Assembly: GCF_003945595.2 (NCBI RefSeq)
Contig: NW_024104421.1
Coordinates: 5,270,001-5,334,000, forward strand
Reading direction: 5' to 3'
DNA length: 64,000 nucleotides
Source of the DNA: Pipra filicauda
Taxonomy: Eukaryota; Chordata; Aves; Passeriformes; Pipridae
Under the pieces are notes generated by a model, which saw only the letters and a program-made list of their open reading frames with translations, made no database searches and was not told the origin of the DNA. This document shows positions 53,301-64,000 of this stretch, piece after piece; position 1 is the stretch's first letter; each line of letters starts with the position of its first letter. A program made the position numbers and the translations under genes.

Positions 53301-56244
53301 ACACATGATGCTTTCCAAGGAAAGGGATGAATGACCTTGTCTGATATGCTTTGGAGTCTGCAAAGGTGGTTGTACCTTTTGAGCCATTTGTAGCATTAAC
53401 TCCCATTTCCTTATGCATTTGTGCAAAGTTGGATGCACAACAAGGCATTCCAGCATAAATGTTGATTATGGCTAGTGGTATACAGTGCCAGCTACCTGAG
53501 TACATGGAGGGGTTTTCTTTGAGCAGAATGGGCAGTTCATGTCTCCTAATGAGCTCAAAATTCTACAGTATGGAGACTAGAGTATTTATAGACTCAAACA
53601 GAGCTCTGTATTATGCAGGTTACTACAATGGGCCAGTCTTTTCTTTTTTTTTTTCTTAAGATCCTTGCTGTATGCACGTTGAAAAATAATCTGATTAAAA
53701 CAAAACACTGCAGAAGTACATTGAGGGGAGAGTTAATGGAATTTATTTTCCATAATCCCTGTTAACAAGGCTGACCTTACAGGAAGGTTTGAGGGTTGAG
53801 GTTTTTTTTACGCTACTGATTCTTTTCTTTCCATTGATCTTGTGACTATTCTTTCTCCATTGCTCTATTTCTAAACCATACAGTAGCTACAGCAGCAGCT
53901 GATTAGGGGAAATGCTCTCTCTTAGATGCTAATAGGAAGTAAAGCGTGAAATATCTTGCATAAATGAGTTGGTATGGCTATTAGGTTTGTTGTTCTCTTC
54001 TGAAGATATTACGGGGATTTTCAGTGTGCGGGGTTTGCCCAGTTTGCCCAGAGGTTCCTCATGCTTGCCCTACGTAAATGCTGCTAAGCTGTGGTTTTTC
54101 AGTAATAGCTGCAAAAGTGTGTGACACCTCCACAGAACGTCCTAGAATTTGATTTTTGTCCCCGTGGACCCAGTATAAAAATAACTTCCAACTAATTCCT
54201 TCTGCTTTATCAGTAGACATTAATTCCCTATAGTTCAGCAGTTTTAATATATCCTTGTGAGGATATTAACATTTTATGAGATGTACAAAAGAATTGAAGA
54301 GATGTACGGGTCCATTACATAAGAGATTTCACAGGAATGGGGGTTATACAAAGTCCACTGCAAGAGCAAGAAGTGTTCCTACAAACTCATGTGGTGCTGG
54401 TCAGCAAATCCACTCGGTGACCCCTTTCCTGTCCATCTCCTCCCTGAGGGAATGGCAGCGCTTATGCTCAATTATGTGTCCTGCTTTTTCCCAGCCTGCT
54501 CGTGTCACCTTTTTCCGCTGTCCCCTTGCCTTTGTCAGCGCAGCAAGCTATTCAGTGCCTGGACAATTATCTGATGCTCATTGGCCTAATTCTGCCAGAC
54601 CTTCTCTGAACTCCCTAAAAAGAGGGAACGTAGGGAAAGCTACTCCACTGCACTGCAGCTGAGCAATTGCATGCGGCTTCTCAGGAGGGACTTCGGTTCC
54701 TACAGATACTGAAGCAGTTACACAATTTAATAGTCTGCTTGTTTCAGGGTTGCATTATAACTATTTCAAAAGGGATTGAGTCATCTTTCTGTACTGCATC
54801 CCCTACAAACTTGCTTTTCTTGCTTGTGTTAATAAATATAAAGCTTCCAAGAACCAAGTATGCACATATGCACAGCAAAAGCATCTGATCTGCAGTAATT
54901 GTCTTCCTTCTCCCTCTGATTATTTCATTTATCTGCATTTGTAGTTGATATGATTGAAGTCTAAAGCTTTTTGTGGTAAATTTGTTTCTTTATAGATTCT
55001 CTCATGGTACTTTTCAAACTGCAGCAATCACTACAATCCCACTTAAGTGCAATTAGATCCTTGGAAACACAGACAAATATTACTTCCTATAAATTTAACG
55101 TAAGGTAGAGATGGAAAATTGCCCTTAAACTGCAAGAAACACTTGAATATCATAGTCTATGATTAGTATATTTGCAAGAATATTTTCAACACTCCTTTCA
55201 ATTGTCAGTTGATGGGAGGTAAGCTCATTCCTGTGGTGCATGAATTTTCCAGGGTAAATTAGTAAGCTATCCTAAAGCCAGCCATGTGAAGAACATGTTT
55301 TTTTCACATCCATCTATTGTGTACCCTGTACTGATGCCTTTTTTTTTTTTTCTACCATGAGAATGGCACATGACTCCTAATGCCAGCTCCTGTGCTCTTT
55401 CCCTTCATGGTTACTCCCTGGCAGGTCTTTGTAGTTGCTGGAGGGCCAGTGCCTGTGGCATGCTGGAATGGGGTGTCTGTGGAGCAGTGACCAAGCCCCT
55501 GGGGCCACTGGTTCTACTGGCAGGGCATTACCTACTCTTGCCAATTTATGCCTGCCTTTTAATAAATCTTTTTTCAATTTCATATCAAATGGTTTCACTT
55601 CCATCACAGTATGTTTTGGGAATATGTGTGGGATTGAACAGAGTTGTGTTTTTGGGAATTAAGGACCTTTCCTTTAAGTCTCTCTTCTTGATGGAGCTGG
55701 ACATGCATTACTCCAATAGTGGAACACATTTGGGCCCAGTCTGTGATTGTGCTTTGGCTGCCCACAAATGCTGCATAGGTGCTTAAAGGGATAAAAGTTA
55801 ATTTAAAGATCTTCGGTACGTGTGACTTTAGTTGTTTTATGTGTCACCTTGTCTTTTGTGCTCTAGTCACTGCTTTATTAAACAGTGGCTGATCATTAAC
55901 AATCTAATTAGAAGGACTTATGGAAAGGATGGGGAAAAAGCAAGAAAAATAAAAAGTATTTTCAGGGGGGAAGGTTTTCAGCAGTATAATTAGACAAAGG
56001 TTCAGTGAGTAAAGGAAGTTTAAAGCTGAAGGCAAATACCTTTTCCATTGACAATTGTTATTGAGGTCACAAGGGATAAGGTAAAGAATGAGAGCACCGG
56101 AATTTTGGGGCAGCAATTTAAATCTCTGCCTTGAGCTTCACAGTACAGCTGAGTCCTTTGGGCTCAATTCTTTTTTATTATAAAGCTTGCATTTATGGAG
56201 GCCACTTATGTATTTACTGCAATACACTATAAAAACAAACAAAC

Positions 56245-56266
56245 TAGAAAACTTCCTAGTTTTCTA
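56245..56266. repeat. small inverted repeat
   Basis: Arms tagaaaac and gttttcta with a 6-nt loop. Weak and AT-rich; probably of no function. Confidence 0.7.
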
Positions 56267-56457
56267 ACTTGTCAAAGTAGCATAGGGTTCACATTTTAGT
56301 CAGGAAATGTAATAAGATCCCCAATACCAAACAGTGTATAAAGGACTATATGAAGTCCCTGTGTTCATAAAGCAGCTTTAATGTTAATTAAAGCCATGAG
56401 CATCCCTTTTTCATTACTGCAGTAGGTTCTTATGCAAAAGTCTCATATGTGAGAGTA

Positions 56458-56554
56458 ATCTGGTCTCGTAGAAGGTGTCCCTGCCCATGGCAGGGGGTTT
56501 GGAACTAGATGATCTTTAAGGTCCCTTCCAACCCAAACCATTCTGTGATTCTGT
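56458..56554 (+). mobile_element. CR1 LINE 3' tail next to an exon
   Basis: Short CR1 tail in + orientation: 'aggtgtccctgcccatggca', 'ggaactagatgatctttaag', 'tcccttccaacccaaaccat' and the octamer ttctgtgattctgt. It ends only about 50 bp before the FGD4 exon starting at 56606, so it occupies the region where the branch point and distal pyrimidine tract would be expected to begin. Confidence 0.93.
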
Positions 56555-56605
56555 ATTCTGGCAGCTCAAAGAAACGTGAGTGATTGTTGTTGTTGTTGTT
56601 TGCAG

Positions 56606-56777
56606 TGCCTCCAAAGCCAGTTCATCTGCAGAAGGCAACGTACCAAACCCCCAGGCATAAAGCTTTAGCAAATCACAAACCAAGGATGGAGGAAGAGGCG
56701 CCCGCTGCTGTTTCCAGTGTTGCAAGGGAGAAGTCCAGTAAAGTGTCAGATCTCATCCACCGTTTTGAGGGAGGCAG
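56606..56777 (+). CDS. FGD4: FGD4 coding exon containing canonical start
   Basis: A 172-nt exon preceded by a (TTG)n tract and TTTGCAG, and followed by donor CAG|GTATGT at 56778. It enters in phase 1 (the incoming G gives GTG, valine) and leaves in phase 2. The first part encodes VPPKPVHLQKATYQTPRH, a proline-rich stretch with a PPKP core. An in-frame ATG at 56686 with A at -3 and G at +4 begins MEEEAPA, equivalent to the start of canonical human frabin. The following REKSSKVSDLIHRFEGG closely matches human KEKPSKVSDLISRFEGG, which makes the gene identification firm. Frabin binds F-actin through its N-terminal ~150 residues and activates Cdc42 through its Dbl-homology domain, driving filopodia; human FGD4 defects cause demyelinating neuropathy CMT4H. 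Confidence 0.95.
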
Positions 56778-59700
56778 GTATGTAAGAGAATTTCAATTAG
56801 CTCGTAACTCTGTTTGTTGTATGTGGATTGTTGGAACTTGAACGTGTGAGGAAGAACATTGATACCACAGTAGTGCTCACACCCATGCCTGCCAGAGGAC
56901 TTGGTGGCAAAGCTGCACGTTTTGAAATGGTGAGAGCCAATTGTGTATTTGGCCTGTACAAGGTGTGCTCAGTCATGAGGTGCTAGCCTTAATTTTTCTT
57001 TAAAAAAAAAAAAAAAGGAAACAAACAAACTTTTAGCATTTTTAAAGCATGCCCAAAAATGGTAGGGATTTGAAATAAGTGCTGGGTTTAGAATGAAACA
57101 TTGCAGCTAATATTAAATTCTTCTGGTTTTGCAGAAAAAAAATCTTTTATAAGCAAATAGAAAAACCTGAAGTCCTGATTTTCATTTTACACTGTTTTAA
57201 TCTCTTAGATCATTCATGTGAAGAGGGTGATGTCTACGAGTTATTTGTATTGATATGACATACATTCTCTGAATGGTTTCCTTTGTAATACTTGGTGATT
57301 TTGGAATAGCTCAGTGTTCTGGAGTTTTGATACTGCATTTTACAGAAAACATTTGGAACTGTGGGAAACATAAACCACAGTGAATAATGCTTTCACAAAA
57401 TAGTGTTACTTGTGTGTCTTTAATTAGGTGTACATGATGCATCTTTAGTAAGATGTATTATAAGCTCTGAAACAGAAGGTTTGAAAGGAATCTGCTCTGT
57501 ATAAAGAGAGCGACTTTCCAGAAAGCCCATGACAGAGGAACAGCTCAAGGAACAGTCCACTGCCAGTTGAGTACTCCAAGTTTTGGATGTGGTTTTCTCA
57601 TTTTTCCTTGGGATACTGGTGTTCTGAAGGAATGCCCCCTGTGAGAATGAATGCATGATGTACAACAGAACATAAGCTTCTGAGGAGCCAGACTCTTAAG
57701 ACTTCCATTGAAAGAATTTCCCCTCAAGATGGGTGAAATTTAATCCTTTATATGGAAGCAGCTGAGCACTGTAAAAGTATCTTTATCTATTGGAATAGAA
57801 ATCATTTCAGAGCTTCATCTGCAAGAAACTTCTGTCATTAGGCAGAGACTTAATTGCACTTGCAAGCTTATAGATGGGGAAAAGAGACTACTACAGCACT
57901 GGAAGTCCTGTGAATTCTTATAGCACAAGTCTCTGTTACCAACTTTGTTTCCTAGTCTTCCTCCAATTTTTTTTAAATATTGCAATATTCTTAGAAAAAC
58001 AATTTTACCCTTTCTGAAAGGAAACTCCTCAGGTACATTGTGTCCTACACCGCTGAGCCCTACATTCCTTCCTGCTAGATGTGCCTGCTGTATTGTAAAG
58101 TAACTTCCAATATTATGCAATAAAAGGAAACTATAAAGAAAGCAAGGAAAACTTTCTTGTCCATAGACCTTTAAAAGTAGGGACATTTTGTGAACTATGG
58201 GAAGTTCAGTTGCTTTGGGGCAACATTGTTCATTAGGCACACCCAGTAATATCTGTCTAATGACTAAATTCTCCTCAAGAATATGATCTCTGCTTATGAG
58301 AAACTTCCATAATTAGAATGCTGAGTTCTGGAATATCCTGCTTTGACAGTGGAGGCAATCCCTGTTTTTCGAATGAGCTCAGCTCACAAAATATATATTC
58401 TGTGTAGTTGGATCTTCAGTTTTAATTAGTGGTCTTGAAATGGCTAGGTAGCATATTCATGAACTACAAACTGTGATTGTCAGTTATGATAACTTATTTT
58501 CATTAGTCTGTACAGCCCACAAACATGTAGGCATGGCAGAAAGTTAATTAAACCTTTTTGCTCTGTGAAGACAATTGAAAAACGTGAATTAATTTTGTCC
58601 TGCAATTAAGCTTACTGGATAAAAAAAAGGCATAATCTTTACACAATTAAAGAAAAACTGATTTAATTTTTTTGTTATATGATGGAAAAAGGTAAAGCTA
58701 ATGTAAGTTATTTTTTGAGCTCTGTATGTCAAAATGCAGAATGTGTTTGCAATATTTGTGTAAACTGTGCTATAAACAAGGAGTAAACATACAGTTTGTA
58801 AGCAATTAGCATCTCTCCAGAAGATGGAGGTCCATACTAGGAACAATGTGTTAGAGGACAGTTATGATACTTTATAGCAAGTTGAATGTGGCTTGTTAAA
58901 TGTACTTCAGGTTCCAATGAGGTTTTTTTTCCTGAATTATAATGAATCCAAATGCTTTTACAGCATTTATATTGGCCTAAAAGTCAAAGAGAGAGTGAGA
59001 GGTATGAGCAAAGGATAATGTGTTTAAAGCAGACATAAAGTATGGAGGAAAAAGACTTTCAGAAAAGATGCAGAATGATGGAAGGACACTGCTAAATAAA
59101 GAAGCAGGGGAAGAAATGGAATAAAAATTTAAAGCTCCTCCTGTAATCTGCTGAACTAAGGAAAGGGATGCTTAAATGTTCTTGGACACATTTAATTCAC
59201 TTTTTATAATTAAAGAGCAGTTAGGGAATAGGCTATTTGTTACTTTAAGCAGTGGACTGGGACTTGGGACACCACGGGTCTTGCTCCATTTCCGTCAGTA
59301 ATTTCTGGAACACTTTGGGCCAGTTGCTTCATCCATCGGTTTCTTGATTACCTTGGCTGTTACGTGGAGCTAATAATAGAATCAGGTTGCAAAAGATCAT
59401 AGAATCCAACTGTTAACCCAGCACTGCCAAGCCCACCACTAAACCACATCCTTGAGTGCCACATTTACATGTCTTTTAAATACCTCCAGGGATGGTGACT
59501 CAAAGTCTTCCCTGGGCAGCCTGTTCCAATGCCTGACAACATTTTCAATGGAGAAATTTTTTCCTAATTTCCGATCTAAATCTCCCCTACAAATGAGATT
59601 CAAGACACATGAGGATGCAATGGATCGGTATGAATGGGTTTCTAGTAAGAGATGCATGTTTGTGAGTTGTTCAATGCATTCCAGGTTTCAGTGGCCTGAA

Positions 59701-59843
59701 CTTCCTAATATTAACACAGGAAAAAAATGGTTTGGGAGGAATTGGTTATATGGTGCAACTCTCCTACTTACCATACCAGGATGTTTTATAAGTCCATGTT
59801 TAACTCTTCTCTCATCGATGCTTTTTTTGTTCGGTGTTTTCAG
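56778..59843 (+). other. FGD4: FGD4 intron, 3.1 kb
   Basis: Intron from GTATGT at 56778 to the T-rich tract and TTTTCAG at 59837-59843. It contains an A run near 57002-57015 and an antisense CR1 fragment at 59382-59605. The minus-strand frame 57815-58240 (141 codons) is unrecognised and not called. Confidence 0.9.
59382..59605 (-). mobile_element. CR1 LINE fragment, antisense
   Basis: CR1 sequence in minus orientation. It contains 'ccagcactgccaagcccacc', 'tttaaatacctccagggatg', 'cctgggcagcctgttccaat' and 'gagaaattttttcctaattt', the complement of the CR1 protein tail. On the minus strand the frame 59439-59657 reads through HWNRLPRE and ENVVRHWN-type residues. It lies about 240 bp upstream of the FGD4 exon at 59844. 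Confidence 0.9.
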
Positions 59844-60330
59844 CTCGTTGAATCCTAGTGATTTGAAGAAAGAGTCCTCTGTTCTCCACCTTACTAAATC
59901 TCAAGGAAGATATGGGTCAACACCATCACCTCAGCCCAAACTCCCCTCCCAGCACTCACTACAAAAACAGGGAAACAATAATACTGACAAAACTCAGGTT
60001 GCACAGCTACACACAGCCAACGGAGTAGTAGCACAAGACCAGCCAGAGGATGAGGACAGGAGATTATCAGATCGTGGCTCTGCTGTGTCCACTCCAGTTC
60101 CAGATGATGTCATTGACAGCAGCTTGATAAATGGGGAAGGAGAAAGTACTTGCAGGGAGTCATTGCAAAGTATGACTACCTGTGAAGAACAGATGCTTAA
60201 CAGCTGCTACAGAACTCCAAGTAGTGATACGCTGCTCCCATCTGAAAATGAAACTCCAGAAATTAATAGTAATGTGAAGGAAGAACCAGCTGAGGAAATC
60301 AGTAAACAAGATCAACCTGTAGAAACAAAG
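59844..60330 (+). CDS. FGD4: FGD4 coding exon, N-terminal low-complexity region
   Basis: A 487-nt exon entered in phase 2 (AG plus C gives serine) and ended in phase 0 at donor AAG|GTAAAA (60331). It continues FEGG-SSLNPSDLKKESSVL, matching human frabin [20 protein letters not shown]. Further landmarks shared with human are QKQGNNNTDKTQVAQ (human QRQGNDTDKTQGAQ), TANGVVAQDQ, SCYRTP and a closing acidic/glutamine segment ending DQPVETK. The region is polar, Ser/Thr/Glu-rich and probably disordered, with no enzyme domain; in frabin it belongs to the F-actin-binding N-terminal half. From the ATG at 56686 to the end of this exon is 193 codons, which agrees with the human Dbl-homology domain starting near residue 206. 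The reading frame happens to stay open on both sides of the exon (59452-60537), which is not evidence of extra coding sequence. Confidence 0.96.
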
Positions 60331-63300
60331 GTAAAAAGAGAAATTGTTTCATTCCTGATATTTCATTACTTTGTGTATTTTCTCTTGGTTTTTATTTACA
60401 AAACCAGGCTTTCAAGAGCAGGTCAGAAAGTTGAAACTGTTTTGGTTATTTTTCCTCTGAAAAAAAAGATGGGAAAAAAAGTTTTGCTGGCCTCTTCCCA
60501 CCTCCTGCCCTCCTTTGCTCTTTCCCTGTTAGCTATCTAAAGTTTAAAAAACAAGTGAAACTGAAATATGTGGACATGTTTGACCCTATGCTTCAGCTGT
60601 GCCAGACTATGAGGGAGACATGTTAGGGGCGTATATAAAATAAAATTTCACATGTAGTAAACTGCAATGACAGAGCTTCAGGCAGGACTGTTGTGTGAAT
60701 CCATGATTTGGATGTAGTTGTCAAGTCAAAGCTTGAAAGGCAGTGGCAGTCTTCTAGCTATCAGCTAGATGTCATGTTCAGAGTATACTAAATATATAGC
60801 AAGGAGAACTTATATCTGATGAATTTGAACTTCCTTGTAAGGAAGGTTTTAAATACTTTAGAGCAGTAAGTGGGTGGAAGAAAATCTGTCTTGGGAAATT
60901 AATTGCTGAAAAATTGTGCATATTTCCACTTATAAAAGTTTGCTTATGCAGTTTTCCTTCTTGTACTGAAGCAGTGAATGTGATTAACAGCTCTGGTCCA
61001 GCTGTGCCCTGTGTGACTCATGGGAGGGGGAGCTTGGCAGACCCTCCTGGTCTTCCTCTTCACCACAGAGCCAAACAGCTGAGTGCTGATAAAGCTCCTC
61101 AGCGCTGTCAGGAGTACACCTGCATCAGTTAACTACAGACCTCTCCAAGCCCTTGAATTTGGTTAGCTAAGGGTCACATACATACATGCTTGAAGGCAAA
61201 TCCTGTGAGTGGGAAAGGTGGGTCTCAAATTCTCATGCATTTTAGGATGAAATATCCTCGGCAATGACAAGAAGGTGCTGGGTTGTGCGGGTTTTCTTGT
61301 TTGTTTTAAAGGTTGGTTTTTTTTCCTGTAATGAATGAATGCTATGATTCCCATCTAAGCATAAGCCTGGTCATGGTCCAAGGCACCTTTAGCCTGCCAC
61401 ACCTCTCATTATGTTTCTATCTCCTGTTCGGTAGTGCCTGTTTCCCCTCTATGTGCCCATAAAGTGCTGAATTCTCAGTGGGCAACACTGTTAAGCCTGA
61501 ATCCAAGTCATGCGGTGAGGTGCTGGCAGCATTTTCAGGAAAAAGCTGAAATGAGAAGCAGTTCTGTTGTAAAGTTAAGGAAGGAACTGGGCAAATGCTG
61601 ATGGCAGAAATCTCATTAAAATCTGTCTTTGAGCTGCTGGAACCAACACGTGATCTGTCTTGTATTGACAAAGTCAACTTGTGAAGTGTAATGCAACTGT
61701 TACTAGATGTATTGTTCACTGGTGCTTGAAGGGTAAAAAACCAGAACAAGCCAAACCCATGCAGGATGACTTTTGAGTCTGCACTGGTGTAGGACTGAAT
61801 CTATATAATTGAGCTGAGTCACAACAGTGCTTCCTGAAATGCCAGCTTACTTGTGCAACAAGGACATCCCCTTTAGTCTAGTGAGGTTAAGAAGCCTGTC
61901 TGCCACGGAACGATCTAAGGGCCACCCTCTCCAGAATCAAACACTGATTTAGTTTGGATTAATGCAGCCTATAGATGGAAATCAGCCCTGTGGTGACCTA
62001 AGTAGCTGCTGCCATGCTGTCTGGAATAGGGAAAGGGTGATGAGCAAGAGAATTCTGGTGGAGCTTTAAGCTGTTTCTGCATCCAAGCAGGCATTGGTAA
62101 GAAGTAAGAGCATTAGACAATCTGTGATTTTGCTAAGAGCCCACTTAGTCATTATAGAATATTAAAACTGGGATGCAGTCCAGTTGAAGTTGCACTGCAC
62201 AGGCTAACAGCAGTCTTCTGCCTTTTTTAATTAAGAAAGTGTAGGTCCAATTGAGTAAAAGCGAAAGGAGCAGATGCACGTGAGTCATAGTCAAACTTTA
62301 AATTATACATCTGATATATGTATTTTGGTACTGATGCAAAGTATCTTGTCTCTTGCATGCCATATTTCTTAATTCAGGGAAGAGAAGAGAGTGGTGCTCT
62401 CTCTTTGTAAATAAGTATATGTACAGCAGAAGTAATCTCAAGTCCACTGCTAGAAGGGGTGAATCAAATCTGGTGCAAAACCAGAGCAGAGATTACTTTT
62501 CAGACTTGGAAAAGAAGACTTATTTTGAAATAGTGTTGTTCTTACAATTGTTTTTCTCCCTCTTATCACTGTAGATCTGATTAAAGACAGATTATTGCAG
62601 GTTCTGGAAAAGTTGAGCAAGACTTAGTAAAGTTGACAGTGATCTGAAATGTCTTCCCCAAACAACCAGAGTAGCGTATGCTTTATTTCTCTTATTTGCT
62701 GAATTAGTTTGGAAGTAATGAAACAGAAGCATAATAAGAAAAAAGACAATTAAAAGTGAAAAGTTTCCTGCCTTGCAGCAGAAACACCTCCTGTCATAAA
62801 CTTTGATTTGTCTAAGCTGCGGAGGCTGAATAGTACAAGAACATCCCATCAGTTAACTTTCTTGAATAACAACATGTGGGAAATCTGCTGCCAGTGCTAA
62901 GTGAAGACAAGAGGACAAATGTTTCAGTGTTTGTTGTGAGACTGGTAGGAAATAGGCATATAGACTTCCTGCATGCCACAGATGGAAAAGAATCCACTGT
63001 GCATCCTTAACAAAGTCCTCATATGATGTCTTCTTTTAATGACAATGCTGGGGGCTCTGATGTTTTGGATGCAAAACCTGGTGGAGATCCTGTATTTCTA
63101 AATGTAAGGTGAAGTTTTGATTTAAATAGGGTGAAATTTTTCTTGCAAAGTTAACTTTCTGCCAAGAAATGTTCTACTGTTGAAACACTTGAGAGGTTCT
63201 ACCAACTTCTTGATTCTACAATTTTTTTTGGTCTTCTTTAGCAACAGTGATTTGGACAAAGCTCCGTAGCTTCAATGCCCAATATAAATGCATAAATCTT

Positions 63301-64000
63301 CTTATGAGTAGATACCAGGATACCAGGATCTTTACTACTTTGTTGGTTGCTATGCAAGAAGCAAGCAAGAAACAAGCAGAATCTAAATTAAATTATATTT
63401 ATTCATACTTTACATCTCTCACCCTGTCTATGTTGCTTAATATAGTCCATCAAAGCCCTTGGGGCAAGGTCTGTGCCTGAATAAGAGTGAATCATATACA
63501 GCATCACTGTCATGCTGGCAGGTATAGTTTTCTTGACAGAAGATGGCTCCTCTTTGGATGTTAAGTTATGGCTATATTGGAATTTAGGCTTACATAAAAG
63601 CTGCTTTAAATCAGCAACATTTTTTTCAAGTTCAGGACAACTGAAAAACAATATTAGGAAATGAGAACAAAAAGTTCATACTTTCAGCAGCAATTTTCAT
63701 ACCTCTTCTTTATTTCAGAGTTAAAAATTACTTGATTTAATTTTTTAAGCATCCACAGTAATGTAATGATTCTGATGTGCAGCTTTGTACTAAAGAATAT
63801 CTAACCAGACCAACCTGAAATATTTACTGTAAGCATCTGTATAGAGGTGCAAGTTTGCAGTTCCTCCTCATGGACCTGTTGCTATTTTATGCTTCTCATA
63901 TCAGCAGTTGAAATCACGTACCTCTGTACAGCACACTAACCATTTCTGCTTGGTTTTATATGTTGAGTTTCCGTGTGTTACAGATTGTCACAGAAGTTTG
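60331..64000 (+). other. FGD4: FGD4 intron (continues beyond window)
   Basis: Starts with GTAAAA at 60331. I searched by eye for the next frabin exon, which should enter in phase 0 and encode something like ETNEQKLHKIANELLL, and did not find it before 64000. The window ends 17 bp after an acceptor-like TTACAG (63978-63983), but the following bases do not encode the expected residues. No repeat family or RNA gene is evident in the block. Confidence 0.8.

Larger units (their letters stand above)
48409..56605 (+). other. FGD4: FGD4 intron, 8.2 kb
   Basis: Intron from GTAAGT at 48409 to the TTG-rich tract and CAG at 56603-56605. It contains an inverted repeat at 48839-48858, a TA microsatellite at 48852-48950, a ~1.1 kb LTR-like repeat (49242-50339), a small hairpin (56245-56266) and a CR1 tail (56458-56554). 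Open frames around 51225-51644 (minus), 54276-54662 (plus) and 55370-55786 (plus) match nothing I recognise. Confidence 0.8.

Noticed and set aside
54276..54662. 128-codon + strand open frame in intron
   Set aside because: No donor/acceptor pair fits the FGD4 phases and no family resemblance was seen.
55370..55786. 138-codon + strand open frame with hydrophobic segments
   Set aside because: Overlapping frames on both strands are equally open; adding it would break the verified splice phase between 48408 and 56606.
59452..59843. Upstream extension of the exon at 59844
   Set aside because: The sequence is antisense CR1 plus intron; the TTTTCAG acceptor at 59843 gives exact continuation of frabin residues from the preceding exon.
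63984..64000. Possible next FGD4 exon after TTACAG at the window end
   Set aside because: The 17 bases do not encode the expected residues in phase 0, and there is too little sequence to judge.

Overview
This is a bird nuclear-genome window. The evidence is AT-rich, intron-dominated vertebrate sequence, several CR1-type LINE tails (the characteristic avian retroposon, ending in the attctgtg octamer), and one ~1.1 kb repeat resembling long terminal repeats I know from many neoavian genomes. Only one protein gene can be supported: the 5' part of FGD4 (frabin, a Cdc42 guanine-nucleotide exchange factor that binds F-actin), on the + strand.

Layout. Positions 1-33395 hold no coding exon I can support. 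They are either upstream of the gene or a large 5' intron of a longer transcript, and contain CR1 relics (about 471-1122, 5380-6549, 16214-16775, 26885-26982), an 81-nt T homopolymer (1888-1968) and a CpG-richer patch (about 19620-19960). A probable first coding exon, contributing only 16 coding bases, ends at 33411. Three further coding exons follow at 48244-48408, 56606-56777 and 59844-60330, separated by introns of 14.8, 8.2 and 3.1 kb. The four coding pieces total 840 nt (280 codons) with every splice phase matching. The last exon ends in phase 0 at 60330. The Dbl-homology, PH and FYVE exons must lie to the right of the window.

How it fits together. The human canonical frabin start corresponds to an internal ATG at 56686, so exons at 33396 and 48244 would give a longer N-terminus. 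Everything encoded here is the N-terminal, F-actin-binding, low-complexity half of frabin; the catalytic part is outside. The 300 bp upstream of each of the last three exons carries a recent-looking change: a 103-bp tandem duplication before 48244, a CR1 tail before 56606, and an antisense CR1 fragment before 59844.

I found no novel multigene system, CRISPR array, tRNA or rRNA. The other long open frames are repeat-derived or unrecognised and are not called as genes. Exon identity rests on remembered human frabin sequence and splice-phase arithmetic, not on any search.
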